A stretch of DNA of 64,000 bases from Talpa occidentalis (lineage: Eukaryota; Chordata; Mammalia; Eulipotyphla; Talpidae): NCBI RefSeq assembly GCF_014898055.3, contig NW_023601543.1, forward strand, positions 61,207,782-61,271,781. Reading direction: 5' to 3'. Positions 22,506 to 31,695 of this stretch are shown piece after piece (the stretch's first letter is position 1; the number at the start of each line of letters is the position of its first letter). A program made the position numbers and the translations under genes. The notes under the pieces are model-generated. The model ran no database searches and had not been told where the DNA came from. It saw only the letters and a list, made by a program, of their open reading frames with translations.

Positions 22506-22725
22506 AAAAAGAAGGGAATTGTGTCATTTGTAGCATCGTTGATGAACCTGCAGGGCCTTATGCTAAGTAAAATAAACTACAGAGAAAGTTTAATACTGCA
22601 TGGTATTGCTTATGTGTGGAATCTCAAATGAACAAAGACATGGAAACAGTAAAATGGTGCTTGCCAGGAGCTGGGGTGGGAGAAATACGAAGATATTGGT
22701 AAAATGGTACAAGCTTTCTTTTTTA

Positions 22726-23109
22726 TTTTTTTAAACCCATTGTGAATTTATTGTCTACTGTGTGCAAATTGAAGAGGGCAACAGACAAGTAATATGATTG
22801 TAATGCAGAATGGCAAACATAATAATTTTGGAATAGCACATCCTGTTGAAAACAGGTAAAGGTTTACAATTCACCTTAAATAATACCAGTAAAAAACACT
22901 TTAACTTTTATTTTTTAACAGTTTAAGGTATGACTTAGATACTGTGAGATTTATCCATCAAAAATGTAAAAATCCATGTTTTTAGCAAATTTATGACTTG
23001 TAATTATAACTAAATTTTAGCTCAAGAGCATTTTTTTTCACCTCCACAAGTACCCTTGTGTCCATTTACAGTTAATTTTGACTCTCACTCTAGCCATAAA
23101 AAAAAAGAA
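22726..23109. other. Anonymous DNA between two L1 fragments
   Basis: No clear landmark. It may be decayed L1 3' UTR. Confidence 0.3.
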
Positions 23110-23665
23110 AATGCACATCAATTCAGACACCTGCAGAAATGTTCATGACAGATTTATAATAACCCCAAACTGGAAATATCCATTAAGTGGTAAACTTTTA
23201 TGCAGGATGTGGTAAAATGTATAGTATTGTGCTATTCTGCAATGAAAAGGAAAAAATAAGAATATAAAATATGAATGAACTTCAAAGGCATGTAAGTAAA
23301 AGAAGCCAGATAGAAAGAATGCAAACTTAATGATCCCATTTATAAAAAAATACTTAGAAAGAAAAATTATAGAGAAATACAAGCTTTCAATTATAAGATG
23401 AATAATGTCTAAGGATCTAATATATAATGGAAGTGTATAAATGGTGACTATAGTTAATAGTACCATAATGTATAATCGAAATTTTGTTAAGAAAATAGAA
23501 TTTAAGTATTTTCACCAAAATAAATGGAAATATACGAGATTATAGATACATTAATTATGATGAGAATCTTTTCATAGATTATACATAGATATTCACATCA
23601 TACACTTGAAAATATTAGAATTCTATTTGTCAGTTATGCCTGAATAGAACTAAAAATAAAAAAAT
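23110..23665 (+). mobile_element. Old LINE-1 3' fragment, sense
   Basis: Landmarks: CACCTGCAGAAATGTTCATGACAG, TTTATAATAACCCCAAACTGGAAATATCC, GGTAAAATGTATAGTATTGTGC, CAATGAAAAGGAAAAAATAAG, TTCAAAGGCATGTAAGTAAAAGAAGCCAG, ending in an A-rich tail at 23651-23666 (CTAAAAATAAAAAAA). This is the ORF2 C-terminal and 3' UTR end of an older L1. No frame persists. Confidence 0.65.
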
Positions 23666-23809
23666 TTCTTTCTCAGTGAGCCCCTTCACTGAACATAACA
23701 AATATTTATGTGGGTATTTGGAGTACGCGTTCTATACTATCTTGCCAGACTCAGAAACTTGACGCATCACTGGATCTCTGGATCTCATTTTCTTGAACTA
23801 TAAATGTTA

Positions 23810-23895
23810 TGGATTCATTCAATCAGTACTTATTAAGCACTTTCTATATGCCATGAATTCTTTTAGGCAACAGAGGTACATTGTGTACATTGTAA
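23810..23895. repeat. Possible ancient L2/CORE-type fragment
   Basis: GGATTCATTCAATCAGTACTTATTAAGCACTTTCTATATGCCATGAATTCTTTTAGGC matches the general pattern 'TCATTCAACAAATATTTATTGAGCACCTACTATGTGCCAGGC' that recurs in mammalian ancient repeats. A similar one lies at 55735-55800. Confidence 0.5.
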
Positions 23896-24355
23896 TTTTT
23901 GTGAAAGATAATTTTTCCTAATAATCTGTGATTCTACTGTTTCATCTATTTATGAGACACATGTATTTAAAATATAAACCATTCTATGAAAATGCTTGTC
24001 ACACTCATGAGCTCCTGGCTGTGGGGAGGGCAGCTGAGGGTCAAGGGTTAGAGAATTAAAATTGATTCGAGCAGGGGAGTCAAGCCCTTATTTGTTAGAT
24101 TTAGAAGAGAAAAAGGCTGAGGGCATCTCCATGCTGATCTGTGAGTGACTGTGCGGTGTGTATGTTAAGGGAGAGAGTGTGGATATGTGGACAGCTTTGG
24201 CAGTCTGCCACAAGCTGAGCTCAGTTGAGAACAGGTTGGAGGCATAAAAGACCAGCGAATGCACTAGGAAAACAAAGTCCAGTAGAGAAGTAGTGGGCTA
24301 CAAGCCACAATTGCCACACCCAGTTGTAGAAGACTGTGGGTCAGCCAAGATTAAG
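23896..24355. other. Anonymous DNA
   Basis: No element recognised. The GC content is slightly higher than the neighbourhood from 24000 to 24330. Confidence 0.35.
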
Positions 24356-24368
24356 AATGAAAACTACT

Positions 24369-24611
24369 GGGCCTCCCCTGGTGGTGCAGCGGTTGAGTGC
24401 TCTGCAGCGCCAGTTCGATCCCTGTCCGCCAGCGAGGGTCCCACATGGCGTACAGACCTCTCCTGCCGCGCCTGCTGCTCCCATCAGCAGTGTATTTCAT
24501 TGCTCTGCCTTCTCTGTTCCCTGCTCTGGCTCTGGTTAATTCTCTCACCCTCCCTTGCTTCTGACTGTACCCAGTGCTTGTATAAATAAATAAATAAATC
24601 TTTTAAAAAAA
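24369..24611 (+). mobile_element. tRNA-derived SINE with deletion inside the tRNA-like head
   Basis: The head reads GGGCCTCCCCTGGTGGTGCAGCGGTTGAGTGCTCTGCAGCGCCAGTTCGATCC. Compared with other copies, the segment of about 25-28 nt between GAGCGCT and TCTGCAG is missing, so the A and B boxes are closer together. The rest (CCCACATGGCGTACAGACC to CCCAGTGCTTGTATAAATAAATAAATC) is normal. The exact target duplication AATGAAAACTACT is at 24356-24368 and 24612-24624. Confidence 0.95.
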
Positions 24612-24624
24612 AATGAAAACTACT

Positions 24625-25167
24625 TAAGTCTCTCACGTTGCCAGGGCTCCCCATTCTTTTATTCCATCCTTAAAGTAGTAGATATCAGAGAGTGGCACTG
24701 CTGGTTAATAAAAGGTCAGGAAACCCAAAAGACTCACTTTGAGGAGTTAAGAAATAAACAGCATTTTTTGTGTGTTTTAGAACAAAATGAAATGGTTTAA
24801 ACTGAGTCATTTGAAGTCATTTAGTGTTTAAAGGAAATGAGGGATGAAAGTGGGTGGAGAAAATGACTCTCCTGGTCCCAGGGAAGCCTTATAGGAAAAC
24901 AGTGTTCTGCAGGCACTCATCTGGGGAATTGCTGCAAAACCTAACAAAATACCGGGCCTGTTGCATTGCAGTACTAGTTCCATTTCTGGAGCTGTGTCCT
25001 AAGTTTTAAAATTTAGTTTTACATTGTAATATTGATTACCATTTCAGCAGCAGCTTAAGCTCAGTTCTTATGAAGTAAAGCTGCAAAACTCACTGCTTGG
25101 GCCTGGTGGCTCATTCACAAAGACAAATCATCTCCTTCTTTTAATTAAATGACACAACACCTATGGA
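24625..25167. other. Anonymous DNA
   Basis: No named repeat or gene. A unique-looking stretch. Confidence 0.35.
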
Positions 25168-25555
25168 TGTGACTTAGTCTGCTTAGGCTGTTATAACAAA
25201 ATCTCATAGACTGGGTGACTTAACCACAACAATGTATTTTTTTTTCACCATTCTTGAGGCTGTAAGTTCAAGATCAGCATGCTGCATGATCAGCTCTGGA
25301 GAGAGGCTCTTCCTGCTTCTGGATGGCTGCCACCTGGCTGTGTGCTCACATGACCTTTCTTTGTGTAAGGCAGAGTGTTCGCAAGCTCCCTAGTGTATCT
25401 ACTTAGAATGGCACCTGTCCTATCATGAGGATCCTGCTCTTAGCTACCTCATCTAACCCTAATTACCTCCCGGAGACCCTCTCTCCATATACCATCATAT
25501 TGGAGGTTAGGACTTCAACATATGAATATGAAGGGCAGGAAGCACAATTCAGTGC
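25168..25555 (-). mobile_element. MLT1-like LTR (ERVL-MaLR), antisense
   Basis: Landmarks: TTAGTCTGCTTAGGCTGTTATAACAAAATCTCATAGACTGGGTGACTTAACCACAACAATGTATTT at the left, TTCTTGAGGCTGTAAGTTCAAGATCAGCATG, GCTGCCACCTGGCTGTGTGCTCACATGACC, CCTCATCTAACCCTAATTACCTCC, and GAGGTTAGGACTTCAACATATGAATATG...CACAATTCAG at the right. Near full-length. Confidence 0.87.
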
Positions 25556-27317
25556 AAAGCAAGATGATCTTTGTTTCTTGTCATTGTTATGTACAGGCAA
25601 ATTGACAGGAATTTGGGGCTTTGTGGCTGCAACCTGGTTTTTATTAAAGGATAGAGATGTTGACAGATTCCAGAAATATCTAATGCCATGCAAAAGCTAC
25701 TTGTGCTTGGAACTTAGTGTCAGCAACCACCTTTTACCTGGTTCTGTTACATTAGCTCAGTGATGAGGACCAACTTGTCACCAACTTTGCTTCCAGGCCT
25801 ACTACCAAAATGAGTGAAAAAGAACAAAGCAGCCTTTGATATCCAGAACTGACTTGATGTTTACAGCTAGACCTTAATATTATTTACAAGTTGGTCTGAT
25901 GCTAGGCTATTTTGTTTTTCTGTTGGACACAATCTCACAGATTACCAACCACAGCCAAAATTACTCTGAGGCCAAGACAAAATGATACAAGACAAAGCCA
26001 TTTCATAATCTTGTCTATCAAAATCAAGGTCATTGTGTGATCCACAAAACACCTAATCATAGAATTCCCTGTATTTTCTTTCAGCACCTAATCTATAAAG
26101 TGAACCCTTGCTTCCATACTTCTCCAAATCAATCAGCCAAACCCCAAATTCTCTTCTTTGATTACTCTTTTACTGAGACATATTTTCCCATGGTGTGTGT
26201 TCTTTCTTGCTGCGAGGAGTAATATTTCCAACTTGTTCAACTATACATGTGTTCCTGGTGGTCTTTGAAGGGCATTGATATAAGTGTATTTCTGGCCTCA
26301 GATATAATGTAGGACAGAAGTCCTATTGCTGATTGACAGAAGTCCTATTGCTGATTGACAGCAGGCTATGTACTAAGGAGTAGTTTTCTAACTTTCTTCC
26401 CTAGATGCTCTCTCCACTGACTATATCATTGCTGATTTGTTCAAATGCTAAGCCCTGGCTCCCTCTATTCATGCTGGTGTTTATTTCCTGCTCCATATTG
26501 ACCTTATGATGTCTTCTGCTCACCGCATAGAGTTCCATACCTAGTATCTATGCCCCAAGGCTGGCACTTAAGAGGTAGGTATGTAGACTACTTCCCTGAA
26601 GTCCAGGCAGAGTAGATGCCCCATTGTGCTTTATGACGTATGGTTATTCACCATCATCCCTAAAAATTAAACTATTTTGCCCACAAAGAGACTCTAGACG
26701 CCATTCTATTTGCCTTAATTTGTGCTGGAGTCAGATCAAAAGTTTATTTGTTTTATTAATCAAGCAAATTTGAATCGGCTGCCTAGGATGTATAGAGCAA
26801 TGTGTAAAATACATTTGGAGCCACAGCCAAGAAGATGAAATAATCTTTCTCTTTAAGAAGCTGTATTGGGAAAGATGCATGCAATCACATCAGGAGGCAG
26901 ATGGAATGCTCTAATATAGGCAAAAGGAAAGTGCAGATAATTTAGTATAATTTAAAAGAGGATTTGTCCAAATATTTACTTATTTTGTTGGAATTTTATC
27001 TTCCCAAATAAATGGAAGATAATAGTTCTGCTTGTTTCTCTTACTGTTGCAATAAACTTAATATTATGGAAATTTAGTTAAATTGTTTTCCATAATGTAT
27101 AAGAAGCTTCAAAGTTTGGTTGTGTAATTTCTTAGAATCTCCAAGTACATCTCAATTTAATATGTACTGTAACCTAATGATTCCCTGGGACATAGTAACT
27201 TCTCAGTATTTTTCTTAATGTTTTAGAGTAGACTGTAAAAGAACTTCAAATAATAATATTAAAACCCAGAGTTGGAGAAACAGTAGTTGCTTATTCAATT
27301 TTATTTGCCAAACTAGA
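25556..27317. other. Unique-looking DNA
   Basis: No transposable element recognised. A 112-codon frame (25425-25763) begins inside the preceding LTR, so it is not a gene. A 22-bp tandem duplication lies at 26313-26356. Confidence 0.4.
26313..26356 (+). repeat. 22-bp tandem duplication
   Basis: GACAGAAGTCCTATTGCTGATT occurs at 26313-26334 and again, identical, at 26335-26356, with a partial third start (GACAG). A recent local duplication. Confidence 0.97.
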
Positions 27318-27510
27318 ATAGTGTGATAAAGTGATGAAGACAAAAGATTCTAGAGCCACACTGCCTGGATTTCAATTCAAACTATACTAGCAGTGTGACA
27401 TTGGGAAATCATTTAATTTACTTCTGCCTCATCTATAAAATAGGGATAATAATAATACCTAATTCATATGTATCTGTGACATCATTGAAGCTTATGTTGT
27501 GAAGTGTTTT
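27318..27510 (+). mobile_element. MIR (mammalian-wide interspersed repeat)
   Basis: Landmarks in sense order: GATAAAGTGATGAAGACAAAAGATTCTAGAGCCACACTGCCTGGATTTCAATTC, CTAGCAGTGTGACATTGGGAAATCATTTAATTTACTTCTGCCTCATCTATAAAATAGGGATAATAATAATACCTAATTC. This is the core of MIR, an ancient tRNA-derived SINE shared by mammals, and supports the mammalian assignment. The 3' end fades near 27510. Confidence 0.92.
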
Positions 27511-27548
27511 GCCTGTGTTCATCTATGTATGTTTTGCTTTCAGGTCTT

Positions 27549-27863
27549 TTTTTTTTTTAAGCATTTTTTTAAAAAAGATTTATTTATTTATTTTAATACA
27601 AGAACCGGGGTACAGGCCAGAGGCGCCGAGGATGAGAGGATTCACAGAGACAGAGCAGGGAGCAGAACAGGCAGACAACAGAAATACACTGCTGAGGGGA
27701 ACAGTGGGTGAGACAGGAGAGGTCTGCCACACCATGTGGGATTCTTGCCAGCCGGCGGGGATTGAACCGGCGCTGCAGAGGCTGCGGGATTGAACCGGCG
27801 CTGCAGAGGCTGCAGACAGCTCCACAGTGTGGCGCTCAACGCGCTGCACCACTGGGGAGGCCT
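27549..27863 (-). mobile_element. tRNA-derived SINE with internal 28-bp tandem duplication, antisense
   Basis: From tail to head on the plus strand: AAAAAAGATTTATTTATTTATTTTAATACAAGAACCGGGGTACAGGCC, GAGAGGATTCACAGAGACAGAGCAGGG, CACTGCTGAGGGGAACAGTGGG, GAGGTCTGCCACACCATGTGGGATTC, the duplicated B-box unit at 27758-27813, and CACCACTGGGGAGGCC. Flanked by TTTCAGGTCTT / TTTCAGGTTTT (27538-27548, 27868-27878). It inserted within or beside an old antisense L1. Confidence 0.93.
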
Positions 27864-28112
27864 CTGTTTTCAGGTTTTAATCTAAGTCTTTTCTCTACTT
27901 TGAGTTGATTTTTGTGTAGGGTGAGAAAATGATCTTGTTTTATTCTTTTGCATGTGACTGTCCAGTTTTCCCAGCACCATTTATTGAAGAGGGTTTCTTT
28001 GCTCCACTGTAAGTTCTTGGCTCCTTTGTCATAGGTTATCTACCCACATAGGTGTAATGTTTTCTTCCAGCATAACCTCAGTTGCCGATCCCTCTTAATA
28101 TAACTATGTTGT
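27864..28112 (-). mobile_element. Old LINE-1 ORF2 fragment, antisense
   Basis: The plus strand has TTCTCTACTTTGAGTTGATTTTTGTGTAGGGTGAGAAAATGATC, GCATGTGACTGTCCAGTTTTCCCAGCACCATTTATTGAAGAGGGTTTCTTTGCTCC and TTGGCTCCTTTGTCATAGG. It is homologous to the younger antisense L1 at 45070-45210 (ATTTTGAGTTGG, GTTTTCCCAGCACTATTTATTGAACAAACTTTCTTTGCTCC, TTTGCTCCTTTGTCAAAG). The match is unambiguous. Confidence 0.85.
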
Positions 28113-28394
28113 GGTCCTCCCCTGGTGGCACAGGCGGTTGAGCGCTGCACTGTGAAGCTGTCCGCAGCCTCTGCAGCGCCGGTTTGATCCCTGCCAGCCG
28201 GCGAGGGTCCCGCATGGCGTGACAGACCTCTCCTGTCTCACCTGCTGCTCCCCTCAGCAGTGTATTTCATCAATCTGCCTGTTCTGTACCCCGCTCTGTC
28301 TCCGGTGAATCATCTCACCCTCCCGTGAATCTGGCTGGTACCCCGGTTCTTGTATAAATAAATAAATAAATCTTTTTTTTTTTTTTAAAAAAAA
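28113..28394 (+). mobile_element. tRNA-derived SINE, GTGAAGCTG-type copy
   Basis: Head GGTCCTCCCCTGGTGGCACAGGCGGTTGAGCGC, GCGCCGGTTTGATCCCTGCC, CCCGCATGGCGTGACAGACC, CAGCAGTGTATTTCATCAATCTGCC, GGTACCCCGGTTCTTGTATAAATAAATAAATC, then a T-rich and A-rich tail to 28394. The B box has one C-to-T change (GGTTTGATCC). A possible weak duplication (AACTATGTTGT / AACTGTTGTT) flanks it. Confidence 0.93.
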
Positions 28395-28504
28395 CTGTTG
28401 TTAGAATAAATAATTTTATTCTGTTTCTTCTGTTGCTGTTTATCTTGAGTTGGTTAAGGAAGTCAATGGAGACTTCTATTATTGCTTCTGCTGGTATATA
28501 CGAT

Positions 28505-28665
28505 AGTGGCTCTCAGTCATTATTGCACACTGGTATCACTTTGAAAGTTTCAAAATTATTGACGACTAAGCTTCACCCTCATATTCTGATTTAATTGGTT
28601 TGATGTGGGTCCTAAAACTAGAAATTAAAAAATCCTTAGATAATTCTCATGTATAAGTGGCTTTG
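28505..28665. mobile_element. Possible hAT-Charlie MER-type nonautonomous DNA transposon
   Basis: AGTGGCTCTCAGTCATTATTGCACACTGGTATCACTTTGAAAG followed by CATATTCTGATTTAATTGGTTTGATGTGGG resembles the 'GTGGTTCTCAA...TGCACATTAGAATCACCTG...TCTGATTTAATTGGTCTGGGGTG' layout of hAT-type MER elements. The family is not assigned. Terminal inverted repeats are not clean. Confidence 0.55.
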
Positions 28666-28669
28666 AGAG

Positions 28670-29215
28670 AATTGTGTGGGTTTTTCTGGGAAACAGACTC
28701 AGAAATGGAGATTGTACATGCTGATGGATTATCAGGGAGTATGCTGAAGTTCAGCATCAGTAGGGGAATGAACAAGTGGATTGAACTATGATACAGTTAC
28801 AACAAAGGCCTCAGCTGGGGGATGTCATGGAAGTTTCCAGACCTTGTTGTTAACGTGATATTTGATCACCTCATTGTTCAAACATAGTGATAAAATAGAT
28901 AGCTGAAGAGCCAGAATATCACAGTTACAGACAAATGCAAAAGCAAGTCAAAGGCTCTGAGTGTGGAAAGAACTTGGCATATTACAGAAACAGAAAGGAG
29001 GTCAATGTGTGAAGTGTTGTGAAGGACTGAGGCTGAGAGGTTAAGTGTGGCACAAAATGAAGTACATATTTAGTCTTCATCCCCAGTTCTACACAGCCCT
29101 AGAACCTTAGGAATTTCCTGAGCAATTAGGGTGATTGGAATGCCTTCTGTAATTCATAAGCCCCCTTTCAGCCATACCTAAGTTTATGCTAATGAGGGGA
29201 ATCCTTATGTGTCCC
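28670..29215. other. Anonymous DNA
   Basis: GGGAAACAGACTCAGAAATGGAGATT near 28688 could be part of an old LTR-type repeat, but I cannot define it. No gene. Confidence 0.3.
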
Positions 29216-29823
29216 TTGGTAACTTCAGGATGGCAGGCAGGCTGGTTGGTTGCTGTAGGAATAAATCACATTATTAGCAGATTCAATTTTAACTCCACCC
29301 TTGGGCCTTTGAGGAGAGACTAGACAGAGGTCATCCGACCTGGCTCTCCGTACTTATTCAGGCTCCAGTGTTCTATGTTGGGAGCTTCAGGCCCAAGTTA
29401 GTAACTGTCACTCTATGCCCCTGTTCCTATAGCTTTCCAGTAGTTTATAGATTCAGTAATTTCTCTCTGTCCTGGGCACCAACTCTGTGCCTCCCCACAT
29501 CCAGGGCAGTACTGAGTACACAGTGTCCCAAATGTGGTTATGTACCTCTGGGTCAGCAGCTGTAGGGGAGCTCAGTATGGCAGCTGTGCCCCCACTCTTG
29601 TGTGTTGTGCTGCCCAGGTTTCACTACAAACACAATTCAATTAAAGTTTCCCCTACTCCTCTCTGCCAGGACTCTTGGGACTCTGCTCCTCCTGTTTGCA
29701 GCATTCATCCATTTATCTCTCAGGGGTTACTGGCTTTGTTTTGCTGCAGTTTAGTAGTGAATATATGGGGAAGGTGAGCCCAGCATCTTCAGTCTGCTTC
29801 CCTTTTGCTGGGTGCCCTCTGTA
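29216..29823. repeat. Unnamed interspersed repeat, second copy (compare 14395-14861)
   Basis: From about 29285, the sequence parallels 14395-14861: GAGGAGAGACTAG / GAGGAGACACAGG; TTATTCAGGCTCCAGTGTTCTATGTTGGGAGCTTCAGGC / AATTCAGGTTCCAGCTGTCTGTTGAGAGCCTCAGGC; TTTTGCTGCAGTTTAGTAGTGAATATATGGGGAAGG / TTATTGCAGTTTAGTTGTGAGTACATGGGGGAGG. Read in reverse, it begins with a purine-rich GCAAAAGGGAAG segment. Candidate identities are an L1 5' UTR (antisense) or an ERV LTR. Confidence 0.55.
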
Positions 29824-30274
29824 ATATCCATATTTAATTCTCTGCAGTTCTCACTGTATAAACCTATTATCATAAGACTATAATTGTGTTTGACTAGTGA
29901 ATTCTTAAAATTAAATTTAAGAAGAGGTGATGATTTAGAATATAATAAGTAGTGCATGTGATATAAAAGTTTGGTTCCAGCATTTTCAATGTCAAAGTAA
30001 AAATGACAGCATCATCAGTTTCATAGGTTGCCTTGTTCATAGAGGAGGGGCAAATTCCAGTTACCCTGGGGCATCAACACTTTACCTGGTATCTTCTTCT
30101 CCTCCCATTCTTTGCCTTATGCTTCTTTTCTATTTTACTGTTCTGAGTTGTATGCTTTATATTAAACCAGTAAAGGTAAGCACCTTCCTGAGTTCTGTGA
30201 ATCATTCTGGTGAATTATTAAATTTGAATATGGCTTTCAAATTTCCAGCTGGTCAGTTAGAAGTTTTGATAACT
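29824..30274. other. Anonymous DNA
   Basis: No recognisable element or gene up to the SINE at 30275. Confidence 0.35.
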
Positions 30275-30539
30275 GGCCTCCCTGGTGGCACAGGGGTTAA
30301 CTCTCACCGCTACCAAGCTATCGACAGCCACTGCAGCACTAGTTCGATCCCAGGCCATGGAACTAACCCACATGGTGCAGCAGACCTCTCCTGTCTCATC
30401 CGCTGCTCCCCTCAGCAGTGGATTTCAGTGGATCTGTCTGTTCTATTCCCCACTCTGTCTCCAGTGAATCCTCTTCACCCCTGCACCTCTGCCCTACACC
30501 CCAGTTCTTGTATGCATAAATAAATTTTAAAAATCTTAA
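30275..30539 (+). mobile_element. tRNA-derived SINE, GTTAAG-type subfamily
   Basis: Head GGCCTCCCTGGTGGCACAGGGGTTAACTCTCACCGCTACCAAGC, B box AGTTCGATCCC, AACTAACCCACATGGTGCAGCAGACC, CAGCAGTGGATTTCAGTGGATCTG, and tail CACCCCAGTTCTTGTATGCATAAATAAAT. No convincing target duplication. This copy and 41171 define the second subfamily: GCATAAATAAAT tail and CAGTGGATCTGTCTG body. Confidence 0.94.
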
Positions 30540-31179
30540 AGTATAGTTAACAACTTGGGGATTGCAATAGGAATCTGAAGTGGAGGCGGTCTTGAGGGAC
30601 TGAGCCCCACTGTGTGGTCTGTGCTAACTCTGGATAGTTAGTGTGAGAATCAGGTTGAATTGTTAGACAGTCATTTGGTATCATAAAGTAAGAAAAAATG
30701 ATGGTGGAAGAGACACCACATATTTTGTGTCAGGAAAAATAACTTTTCAGGCATGAAAAGTATTGAGCACTATGCATCACAGTTATCTCCTGATACAACT
30801 ATGTTAAATGCAATTGCCAAAACGTTCCAACTTGAAGCAATTCTGTAAGGATCAGAGTTCCTTCAGCTGGTGCCTTCCTTTTGCTAAATAGTATTATGGT
30901 CAGGGAAAGAGAGATCACTGGAAGAATGGCAATTACAACTGCACTATCATCCTGGATAGAGTGTGCTAACCACGAATTCTGACCCAAATGGAACGTCACT
31001 GATATGGATAAATCACTGGTCAAATAACCCCCAGGAACATCTTTAAAAATTAATACTTTGCAATAAGACCAGGGCTCATTTATCAACAGCCAGTTTCTTT
31101 ATAGGTCAGGTTTAAGGATTTTAATGATATGAAATACATATTTATGTTACTCCCTCTTATTGTTGGTAACTTCTACAAA
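30540..31179. other. Anonymous DNA
   Basis: No element recognised. The 95-codon minus frame at 30799-31086 has a hydrophobic middle but lacks any supporting context. Confidence 0.3.
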
Positions 31180-31695
31180 GCACCCTCCAGATGGAGAATT
31201 AAACATAGTGTAGACCTTATTAGATACCCTGCCCCATATTTCTTCACCCTACTTGAATTCACCTGCATCTTCAAATAAATGATCAGCACCTGTTAGCTTA
31301 CCACTTAAGCACTTGTGTCCATCTTCATCCCTGGCTGGATGCTTTCCTGGTCTACCACATACAGATCCAACAGAGAAGAATGAGGGAGTTCATGCCACCC
31401 AACCCAAACTCAACCAATGAGGGATGAGATCTGTGAATTAATGTTGCAGCCTGGCCCCATTTCACCCTAAGGCTTTTTCTTGTTCTGTTCTACATGGATT
31501 TTCAAAGGGTCCCCAGCAAAATTAAGCTCTAGTTGTGCCCAGTGATAAGCTGCTCATGAATACACATTTTATTAGCTTTCTTCTTTTGCCACTACATCAC
31601 TTCTGCTTCTTGTGCTCACCTCCCAAATAAAGTATTTTGCACTGAGATCCTCACCTCAGAGTCTGCCTTTAAAGGGGACAGCAGAATAAGACAAA
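31180..31695 (+). mobile_element. Possible ancient ERV LTR, sense
   Basis: The right end (GCTTCTTGTGCTCACCTCCCAAATAAAGTATTTTGCACTGAGATCCTCACCTCAGAGTCTGCCTTTAAAGGGGACAGCAGAATAAGACA) has the layout of ancient LTR R/U5 regions: an AATAAA signal, then 'TTGCAC...CTCAGAGTCTGC...AAGACA'. The upstream 400 bp is moderately GC-rich and unlike its surroundings. I cannot name the family. Confidence 0.5.

Larger units (their letters stand above)
19800..22725 (+). mobile_element. Old LINE-1 with large internal deletion (ORF1, endonuclease piece, ORF2 C-terminal end)
   Basis: Three sense parts occur in L1 order. At 19840-21000 there is ORF1-type sequence, including GATTTCTCAGCAGTAACAGCGCAGGCCAGAAGGTTGTAGGATGATATATT near 20772. 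At 21200-21720 there is endonuclease-region sequence, including AGAAGGTCATTATATAATGATAAATGGG, AGGGAGATATAGACAATAATACAGCAATAGTGGGAGACTT and CAGAACATTCTATCCAGCACCAGGAGCATG. At 21760-22690 there is ORF2 C-terminal and 3' UTR-type sequence (TGGCCAGCAGGTGCGTGGAAAAGTGCTTAACATCAC, ATGGAGGTTCCTCAAGAAATTACAAAATAGAACTACCATATGATCC). The reverse transcriptase core is absent. Two SINEs (20208, 22257) interrupt it. Confidence 0.72.
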
